In this document: piece after piece, positions 25,129 through 31,025 of the stretch | Layout: the number at the start of each line of letters is the position of its first letter | How positions within the stretch are numbered: position 1 is the stretch's first letter | Origin: Myxococcales bacterium | GTDB taxonomy: Bacteria > Myxococcota_A > Polyangia > Polyangiales > Polyangiaceae | Direction: 5' to 3' | Assembly: GCA_016794345.1 (NCBI GenBank) | Contig: JAEUKE010000025.1 | Coordinates: 1 to 51,876 of the forward strand | DNA length: 51,876 bases | Made by a program: the position numbers and the translations under genes | Notes under the pieces: generated by a model | Database searches by the model: none | Seen by the model: only the letters and a program-made list of their open reading frames with translations | Told to the model about the DNA's origin: nothing

Positions 25129-26316
25129 ATGAAGCGCAATTGGACGGTACTGCGGGCGGGCATGCGGAGGTCGACACGAGAGGTCTTTGCCGGCGGGTTG
25201 GAGGCGTTCGGGCCTTCGGCGGTGGGGGCTACGGAAACGCCGGAACCACGGCTCGAGCTCGAGAAGCTCGACCGGCGAGAGGTTCGCGAGCTGGCATCGG
25301 ATCCAGACGTTGCGGCCATCGCGCCGGTCATGCCCACCCGGCTCGTCGAGCCGACCCTCCGCGCCAGCGCAGACGCGAGCGCTTGGGGCGTGAAGGCCGT
25401 AGGTGCCGACGTGACGCCGCGCACCGGCGCCGGCGTGGTGGTCGCGGTGCTGGACACGGGCATCGACTCCGCCCACCCCGCCTTCGCCGGCGTCGACTTG
25501 GTTCAGCGCGACTTCTCCGGCGCAGACAATGGCGACCGGAACGGCCACGGAACGCACTGCGCCGGCACGATCTTTGGTCGCGACGTCGAGGGGAAGCGCA
25601 TCGGCATCGCGCGCGGCGTGACGCGCGCGCTGATCGGCAAGGTGCTCGCCGACGATGGGTCGGGCAGCTCGGACGCGCTCTTCCGAGGGATACAATGGTC
25701 GTTCAACGAGGGCGCGAAGGTCCTCTCCATGTCCATTGGCTTCGACTTCCCCGGCATGGTCGCGTCGCTGACTGCCGATGGCTTTCCCCAGGAGCTTGCG
25801 TTCTCGATCGGGCTCGAGGCCTATAGGGCCAACCTGCGCATGTTCGACTCTCTCATGGCGCTCGCGCGCGCGCGCCAGCTCTTCGACGGCGGATGCGTGG
25901 TGATCGCCGCGTCAGGAAACGAGAGCGACCGCGCGCGAGATCCGAGGTTCGAGATCGCCGCTTCGCTCCCGGCTTGTGCCGACGGCGTCATCGCGGTGGG
26001 CGCGCTGGCCCTTGCCGACGGAGGGCTCGAGGTCGCTCCCTTCTCGAATACATTCCCGCAGATCGCCGCCCCCGGCGTGCGCGTGCTCTCTGCCAAGGCG
26101 GGGGGAGGACTGATCACGATGAACGGGACGAGCATGGCCACGCCGCATGTCGCCGGGGTCGCCGCGCTTTGGTGGGAAGAGGTTCGAGCGGTGGCGGCGA
26201 TCTCGAACGCGCAAGCGGTCACGGCGAAGCTCCTCGCCAATGCGCGAGTCGACATGTTCGCCCCCGGCGTAGATCCGGCGGATCGCGGAAGTGGCGTCGT
26301 TCGCGCGCCGATCTGA
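25129..26316 (+). CDS. Subtilisin-like serine protease (S8) without signal peptide
   Basis: The 395-residue protease carries the full subtilase triad: Asp at about residue 108 (VVAVLDTGIDSAH), His at about 140 (NGHGTHCAGTIFG), and Ser at about 335 (NGTSMATPHVAGVAAL). The oxyanion Asn is in VVIAASGNES. An I9-like inhibitory prodomain appears in the first 90 residues (REVRELASDPDVAAIAPV). There is no secretory signal, so cytoplasmic action is possible. The GGAGGTGG ahead sets the ATG. The next gene follows after 19 bp and encodes a membrane protein. Confidence 0.94.
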   Translation: MKRNWTVLRAGMRRSTREVFAGGLEAFGPSAVGATETPEPRLELEKLDRREVRELASDPDVAAIAPVMPTRLVEPTLRASADASAWGVKAVGADVTPRTGAGVVVAVLDTGIDSAHPAFAGVDLVQRDFSGADNGDRNGHGTHCAGTIFGRDVEGKRIGIARGVTRALIGKVLADDGSGSSDALFRGIQWSFNEGAKVLSMSIGFDFPGMVASLTADGFPQELAFSIGLEAYRANLRMFDSLMALARARQLFDGGCVVIAASGNESDRARDPRFEIAASLPACADGVIAVGALALADGGLEVAPFSNTFPQIAAPGVRVLSAKAGGGLITMNGTSMATPHVAGVAALWWEEVRAVAAISNAQAVTAKLLANARVDMFAPGVDPADRGSGVVRAPI

Positions 26317-26335
26317 ACGAAGGGCCGGGCTCGTC

Positions 26336-26794
26336 ATGAGTGCAGCCATCAGCTCCGTCTTCCGAATCGAAAAGCGCACCAGTCGCGCAGTCGCGGGCGC
26401 GCCCGCGCCGAGCACGGCCGCAGCCCCTGGCGCCTCCGACATGCAAGCCTACTTGGAACGGCTGATGAAGCTGATCCCGAGCGAGGTCATCGCGCTATAC
26501 CTCGTCGGTGCCGGCTTCATCCAGCCCGACCAACCCTGGGTGCTGCTTGGATGGGCGGTGTTCGGTCTCTTTGCGGTCGTCCTGGTTCGTGCACGCGGCA
26601 CGACGAATCCCGAGACCGGCGAAGGACCGCAGTGGGCTGCCGTCGCGATCTCGGCGACCTCTTACGTCCTCTGGCTCTACAGCCTCGGCGGGCCGTTCGC
26701 AGCCTTCCCCGGCCACGACCTGCATGAGCCCGCGATCGCATCGTTGCTGGTTCTGGCGTGGACGTTCGTCGTGCCTTACTTCTATCGGGGCTAA
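26336..26794 (+). CDS. Small three-span membrane protein paired with the subtilase
   Basis: This 152-residue protein has a soluble N-terminus rich in Ala/Ser, then three predicted membrane spans: roughly residues 53-85 (IPSEVIALYLVGAGF to LLGWAVFGLF), 108-123 (WAAVAISATSYVLWLY) and 132-150 (IASLLVLAWTFVVPYFY). It is 19 bp downstream of the subtilase and co-directional, and followed by a strong hairpin. It could anchor, expose or be cleaved by the protease. The start ATG is at 26336; upstream in-frame ATG 26291 lies inside the subtilase coding end. Confidence 0.82.
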   Translation: MSAAISSVFRIEKRTSRAVAGAPAPSTAAAPGASDMQAYLERLMKLIPSEVIALYLVGAGFIQPDQPWVLLGWAVFGLFAVVLVRARGTTNPETGEGPQWAAVAISATSYVLWLYSLGGPFAAFPGHDLHEPAIASLLVLAWTFVVPYFYRG

Positions 26795-26816
26795 GTCGAA
26801 CACTCTCGCCCCTGCG

Positions 26817-26880
26817 GCCGCCAGCCTCGGAGAACGCGCTCGCCCGTAAGGGCACGTGTCTCCGAGGCTGGCGGCTATCG
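26817..26880 (+). terminator. Long perfect hairpin after the subtilase operon
   Basis: A 17-bp perfect stem (26817-26833 with 26859-26875) carries inner GCCC/GGGC pairing. It is followed only by a weak T-rich tail (TATCGTTTCTCTT), so it may act as a transcript-end stabiliser rather than a classic terminator. The rest of 26881-27042 shows nothing I can support. Confidence 0.6.
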
Positions 26881-27042
26881 TTTCTCTTCGCCTAGATGCT
26901 GGGCTGCGCCAACATCTGGCTTCCCCCGACTCTATCCAGGACGTGGCGCATGCCACGGCCAGCAGTACTCGCCCCACCGGCACAGGCAATCACGTTCAAC
27001 CACCTGCACACGCCACGCCACTCGCGATCATACGCGGCGGCG

Positions 27043-27426
27043 TCAGGTGCGGAACGGAACAACGATGACGCCGCTCGTAGCAGCGAGCATTTCACAGGAG
27101 ACCGAAGCCAGCACGACGGGCACCGTACCCCGAGGGCTGGAATCGTTCTGCGTGATGGTGACGACGACCTCGGACGCCGAGGCGCCGGGTCGCTTGGTAT
27201 AGACGACGACGATCTCGCCGGTAGTGAAGCGCAGGGCGGCACCGTCTGAGAAGGCAATCGTCGCAGCCGACGTCACGGGTGTCTGCAACGCCGACCGCTG
27301 AGCCGAGCTCCCCTCGACAAGCCTTGCCCGGCTGATGAACCAAAGCACCTTGATACTCTCCGGTCCGCCGTCGTAAGACAGCGTAAACGTCACGGGTCCG
27401 GCTCGAAGGTTCGGAATGACTATCAC
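27043..27426 (-). CDS. Small beta-rich protein, function unknown
   Basis: The 127-residue protein starts at a GTG (27426), the only usable start because a stop lies about 35 bp upstream in frame. It looks like an all-beta domain with strands such as GPVTFTLSYDGG, GEIVVVYTKRPG and ASEVVVTITQND. No signal or motif is seen. It shares a divergent promoter region with the caspase-like gene. A good -24/-12 element lies 51-66 bp upstream. Confidence 0.6.
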   Translation of the reverse strand: MIVIPNLRAGPVTFTLSYDGGPESIKVLWFISRARLVEGSSAQRSALQTPVTSAATIAFSDGAALRFTTGEIVVVYTKRPGASASEVVVTITQNDSSPRGTVPVVLASVSCEMLAATSGVIVVPFRT

Positions 27427-27476
27427 GATCCGTGCTCGCGTTCGGGGCCACGCCTTCCGTCACGAAAGGCATGGTC

Positions 27477-27492
27477 AGCAAACGGTATGCCG
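27477..27492 (-). promoter_or_regulatory. Sigma-54-type -24/-12 promoter of the beta-rich protein gene
   Basis: On the minus strand CGGCAT-ACCGT-TTGCT keeps GG and GC 12 bp apart and the full TTGCT box. Predicted transcription start is about 27467, 41 nt before GTG 27426. Confidence 0.62.
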
Positions 27493-27532
27493 GCCGCGTA
27501 GGGCTCAGGCTCGTCTGCCTGCTTGCAGACGT

Positions 27533-27545
27533 ACGCAGGGTGCGT
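27533..27545. promoter_or_regulatory. ACGCA-GGG-TGCGT inverted repeat between divergent promoters
   Basis: It lies between the promoters at 27477 and 27617 and uses the same ACGCA/TGCGT half-sites seen upstream of the 29096 gene. GAACGC occurs at 27553 and GCGTTC at 27438. It is a candidate enhancer site. Confidence 0.35.
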
Positions 27546-27616
27546 CGCGGAAGAACGCTGGCCACCGCCAAGACATGGTAGTTCCGTCGGTTCGACGCCG
27601 TTACCCCGTCGGCGCG

Positions 27617-27632
27617 CGGCACAGGTATTGTA
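27617..27632 (+). promoter_or_regulatory. Sigma-54-type -24/-12 promoter of the caspase-like gene
   Basis: CGGCAC-AGGTA-TTGTA matches GGCAC and TTG with the correct spacing; the -12 box reads GT instead of GC. The distance from -12 to ATG (27 bp) equals that of the 29096 gene. Confidence 0.5.
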
Positions 27633-27656
27633 CGCTGAGGCGGCGGGAGGAAGACG

Positions 27657-28424
27657 ATGATCAGAGCACTTCTCGTGGGGATCAACGAATACAAGACCAA
27701 GCCGCTCCGTGGCGCATTGAATGACGTCGAGCGAATGCGGGCCTACTTGAAATCACGTGGGGTGGCTGATGGCGCCGTCGCGGTTCTGCCGGAGGCTCAG
27801 GCAACGAAGGTCAAGATCGAGCAGAGTCTCGTCGCATTGCTCAATAGCGGTGAGCCGGGGGACCATCTGCTCTTCTACTTCAGCGGCCACGGGTCTCAGC
27901 AGCCCTCCGCGGACCCGGATGAGAGCGACGGGCTCGACGAGGTCTTGTGTCCCATCGACTGGCGTGACGACCCCGAGACTTCGTTGTCGGACAACCGAAT
28001 TGCCGAGATCGTGGCCAGCCTGCGTCCGGGCGCTTCTTTGACGCTTGTCTTCGACGCTTGCCATTCAGGCGATGGCGCGGCCATCGGTCCCGAACAGGGC
28101 ACGCGGTTCCAGCCGACCTCATCGAGGCCGCCCCGACGGCAGAAGCGAGCTCGGTGGTCGAAAGTCCGCGCGACGCTCTCCGAAGGCTCGATGCTGGTCG
28201 CCGCATGCGCAGACTCGGAGACCGCGGTCGAAGCACGGTTCGAGTTCGTGCCTTTTGGGGTCTTCACGTGGCACTTCACCAACATCCTCAGCCAGGAGGA
28301 GGGCCTGACCGTCCGCGACGCGGTGAAGCAGACCGGAGTCGAAGTGAAACAGCACGACATGCACCCGCAGATTGACCCTCCGAGTACGGCCCTGGCGGAC
28401 AAGCCATTTCTGGCGTCGGCGTAG
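27657..28424 (+). CDS. Caspase-family (C14, metacaspase-like) cysteine protease
   Basis: The 255-residue single-domain protein starts MIRALLVGINEYKTKPLRGALNDV, the standard metacaspase opening. It has the catalytic His78 in FYFSGHGSQ and Cys135 in LVFDACHSGD. Acidic residues (DPDESDGLDEVLCPIDW) between them match the basic-P1 pocket of metacaspases. No signal peptide is present. GGAGG at 27646-27650 precedes the ATG. It is the third unrelated protease family in 6 kb. Such enzymes serve regulated cell death or conflict systems, but the role here is inferred. Confidence 0.93.
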   Translation: MIRALLVGINEYKTKPLRGALNDVERMRAYLKSRGVADGAVAVLPEAQATKVKIEQSLVALLNSGEPGDHLLFYFSGHGSQQPSADPDESDGLDEVLCPIDWRDDPETSLSDNRIAEIVASLRPGASLTLVFDACHSGDGAAIGPEQGTRFQPTSSRPPRRQKRARWSKVRATLSEGSMLVAACADSETAVEARFEFVPFGVFTWHFTNILSQEEGLTVRDAVKQTGVEVKQHDMHPQIDPPSTALADKPFLASA

Positions 28425-28456
28425 TGCGACGCTGGTGCCTACGCCAGGCCGATGAA

Positions 28457-28489
28457 GCGGCCCGGGCTCCGAGTGAGAGCCCGGGCCGC
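28457..28489. terminator. Hairpin between convergent genes
   Basis: A perfect 13-bp stem, GCGGCCCGGGCTC with GAGCCCGGGCCGC around a 7-nt loop, sits between the convergent caspase and 29096 genes. There is no T-run on either side, so its strength is uncertain; it could serve both strands. Confidence 0.6.
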
Positions 28490-28496
28490 CGCGCTG

Positions 28497-29096
28497 CTAG
28501 CGCTGTGGCACTCGATCGCTGTAGTACCGCACGTCGAAGAGGACGGTCGTGAGGTAGTCCGCCGGATCCGCTTCGAGCTTCTGGAGCGTATCGCGGGCCC
28601 GCACCCCCGCATCTTCGTCCGACCTCTGGAACCTCTGGGTGTACTTGAAGCCGAACCCGGCTGCAGAGTTGAAGTTGCCGCCGAGGTTCCAGGCCTCCTG
28701 ATAGACTCCATTGTCGAACGTCACCCAGCCGACGCCAACGATGATCCCTCTTTGATAGAGCTGGAAGCCGCCCACGTCGGGCTGCTTCTTGTCGTTGGAG
28801 TAGTGAACGGCTGCGTAGATGGTTCCGCTGTTCGCAATCACTTCGTCGACGAGCGTGAGAAACCTCGCGACGGTGGTTGCGTCGCGCCAGACTTGGTCAT
28901 TCGTGGGCTCCCACGTCGTCTCTGCCGGCAGCATCATGGGCTCGCCTTCCCTCGTGGCAGGGGGGTGATTCGAGTAAAGGAGCCAATGCTGCGCAGGCTC
29001 GCCGCGAGCAGGCCTGACCTCGAGACCGTACCCGTAGCGCCGACCCGTAAAGTCCGTGATGTGAACGACCGTATTCAGCGGCAGAACCGTTGTCAT
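28497..29096 (-). CDS. Hypothetical protein in the protease locus
   Basis: The 199-residue cytoplasmic protein begins MTTVLPLNTVVHITDFTGRR. It has a beta-rich first half and a mixed second half with FQLYQRGIIVGVGWVTF and AWNLGGNFNSAAGFGFKY. GGAGG 7 bp ahead of ATG 29096 fixes the start; the longer reading from 29177 is unlikely. I do not recognise the family. Its promoter element has the same spacing as that of the caspase gene, which supports joint control. Confidence 0.75.
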   Translation of the reverse strand: MTTVLPLNTVVHITDFTGRRYGYGLEVRPARGEPAQHWLLYSNHPPATREGEPMMLPAETTWEPTNDQVWRDATTVARFLTLVDEVIANSGTIYAAVHYSNDKKQPDVGGFQLYQRGIIVGVGWVTFDNGVYQEAWNLGGNFNSAAGFGFKYTQRFQRSDEDAGVRARDTLQKLEADPADYLTTVLFDVRYYSDRVPQR

Positions 29097-29120
29097 GGAT
29101 CTTCCTCCTGGCACCCCGAG

Positions 29121-29136
29121 TGCACGGCACATGCCG
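29121..29136 (-). promoter_or_regulatory. Sigma-54-type -24/-12 promoter of the 29096 gene
   Basis: On the minus strand CGGCAT-GTGCC-GTGCA has GG and GC 12 bp apart. The TTG of the -12 box is GTG here. Predicted start is about 29111, just ahead of the GGAGG ribosome site. Confidence 0.48.
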
Positions 29137-29195
29137 ACAGCAGGGTCGTCAATCCGACGCGTCTCGAGCGTGCCCACCCTGATCGATCTTTCACA

Positions 29196-29237
29196 TGCGT
29201 CGTGACTCTACGCAAGCCTGCGTTTCGAGAGACGCAG
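29196..29237. promoter_or_regulatory. Cluster of TGCGT/ACGCA half-sites, candidate enhancer
   Basis: TGCGT (29196), ACGCA (29210), TGCGT (29219) and ACGCA (29232) alternate within 42 bp. They form the inverted repeats ACGCA-N4-TGCGT and CTGCGT-N8-ACGCAG. They sit 60-115 bp behind the -24/-12 element, the usual place for an activator site. Confidence 0.4.
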
Positions 29238-29245
29238 TGAGCCGA

Positions 29246-30958
29246 CTAGACGTCGTCGCCGGGGACCGCGTACCCGCTCTCGCAACCAGTGAGAGCGATT
29301 GAGAGAGAGTCCAGTCGACCGAGCTCTTTCCGGTAGAGCTTGACGTGGTTCCGATGCTTGATGGCCGTCTCGCGCCCGAACAGGCGAAAGGCCGCGTCCA
29401 GGGTTCCGAGCCGTTCTGCGGCCACTGCGAGGAGAAGGCCACGAAAGCCGTCCGCTAGATCGAGGTCCATCGTTGCTGCTCCACTTCGCTCGGCGCGGTC
29501 CACGATGCCTTCTGCGGCCGCGCGCAGCAGGTCCAGCGGCGAGCGCCCGCCGCTCACCGCCTCGAAGGCGAGAGCCCGATCGACCGACCAAACATCGAGC
29601 ACGCTGACCGGCTCACCACCACCGCGGCTGGTCGCGAGCACGTATGCACGACGGATGACGTTGTCCAGTTGGCGTAGGTTGCCAGGCCAAGATCGTTCTG
29701 CCAGCCTGTTCGCCGCCTCCGCGGCGAGCTCGAGGACGCCCCCGCCTCCCGACTCGCCATGCCGACGGTTGAGCATGAACCGCGCCCAGGCCGGGATCTC
29801 ATCGCGTCGTTCGTCGAGGCTCGCCACGCGCGCCGGGAGAACGTGGACGCGGTAGTAGAGGTCTTCGCGGAAGGTGCCTGCCTTCACGCGGGCTTCGAGA
29901 TCGACGTTGGTCCCCAGCACGAAGCGGACGTCGGCCTCGAGCTCGGGGCGCGCATCACCAAGGGGTCGGTATCGATTCTCCTCGAGCAGTCGCAGGAGCC
30001 CCGCTTGATCGTCCAACGAGAGTTTGTCGATCTCGTCGAGAAAGACCGTGCCACGTTCGGCCCGGCCCAGTGCGCCGACGTAGTCGTGGGTCGCCCCAGA
30101 GAAGGCGCCGCGGCGCCACCCGAACAGCTCGCCCATGCGCAAGCCTTCTGGACGCGTGGCGAGGTGGACGACCTCGAACGGTCCGCTGTTGCGCGGTGAT
30201 TGGGCGTGGACCCAACGCGCGAGCTGCGACTTCCCCGCGCCGGTCGGCCCGCTGAGTAGCAGCGTGTCTTCCTGCCGAGCGAAGAGGCGCAACACCTCGA
30301 TCGTCGCCCGCATGCTCTTGCCAACTACTGGAAGGAGCGGGTCGACGGGTTCGGCGGAGGTTCTGACCGGCAACGTCAGAAGGTAGGGCGTCGCACGGTT
30401 GACGACGCGCGCGAGATCTCCCACCAGCTCGCGCTCGAACAGCGGTCGCCCCACGGCTGCGCCGGCACCGATCTCGAGCGTCAGCATTCCACTCGTCTCG
30501 GTCCCGCTGAGCAAGGGTAACGCGAGCACATGGGTGGCGGACCGGTTCATCCACGCCCGCTGGGTCTCCCAGATCGAGTCGACGGGGGCTTCTTCGAGGA
30601 GCGCATCGGTGGAGCCAGCCGCGAGCGCGATGGTCCCGAGGCGAACGTCCACCGTGACGGGACAGCCATGGGTCGCGACCCAGCGCCAAGTCGTGGCGGA
30701 AGGGGCGTAGAGGGAGATGTCTGCTCCCGTCGGCTGCAGGACCGCTGCGCGGCTGTACTCGGCTGCCGGCCGCACGTGCACGACCGCTCGCAGAACACGA
30801 GCGCCCTCTCCGAACTGGATTCGAAGCGCCTGCGAGATGCGTTCGCAGAGCCCCCGCATCAGCTCGGTTGCCGCTGCTTCGAAGTCGCTGGCCCCCGCGA
30901 GTCTTTCCAGTAGGTCCGCGGGAGCGGCGGGGTTGGTGGCGGTTGCCTCCATCTGCAA
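29246..30958 (-). CDS. Sigma-54-dependent transcriptional activator (GAF-AAA+ type)
   Basis: The 570-residue protein has an N-terminal GAF-like sensor (about residues 20-200) and an AAA+ ATPase domain. Walker A is GPTGAGKSQLA near residue 237. The sigma-54 loop reads GAFSGA at about 283 instead of GAFTGA, a change found in some active members. Walker B is FLDEIDKLS near 305, and the R-finger region with SWPGNLRQLDNVIRRA follows. A Fis-like C-terminal segment (LDAAFRLFGRETAIKHRNHVKLYRKEL) may bind DNA. It is divergent from the kinase and central to the protease locus. No phosphorylation receiver domain is present. Confidence 0.92.
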   Translation of the reverse strand: MQMEATATNPAAPADLLERLAGASDFEAAATELMRGLCERISQALRIQFGEGARVLRAVVHVRPAAEYSRAAVLQPTGADISLYAPSATTWRWVATHGCPVTVDVRLGTIALAAGSTDALLEEAPVDSIWETQRAWMNRSATHVLALPLLSGTETSGMLTLEIGAGAAVGRPLFERELVGDLARVVNRATPYLLTLPVRTSAEPVDPLLPVVGKSMRATIEVLRLFARQEDTLLLSGPTGAGKSQLARWVHAQSPRNSGPFEVVHLATRPEGLRMGELFGWRRGAFSGATHDYVGALGRAERGTVFLDEIDKLSLDDQAGLLRLLEENRYRPLGDARPELEADVRFVLGTNVDLEARVKAGTFREDLYYRVHVLPARVASLDERRDEIPAWARFMLNRRHGESGGGGVLELAAEAANRLAERSWPGNLRQLDNVIRRAYVLATSRGGGEPVSVLDVWSVDRALAFEAVSGGRSPLDLLRAAAEGIVDRAERSGAATMDLDLADGFRGLLLAVAAERLGTLDAAFRLFGRETAIKHRNHVKLYRKELGRLDSLSIALTGCESGYAVPGDDV

Positions 30959-31000
30959 CCAACGACTCTATCCCAAGCGCTGCGGCTCTCGCTATTTGCA

Positions 31001-31015
31001 TGGCGCACCGCTGGC
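31001..31015 (+). promoter_or_regulatory. Possible sigma-54 promoter of the kinase gene
   Basis: TGGCGC-ACCGC-TGGC has GG and GC 12 bp apart but differs from the GGCAY pattern of the other sites. It would place the transcript start on the GTG itself, so support is modest. Confidence 0.3.
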
Positions 31016-31025
31016 GTAAGCTCCG

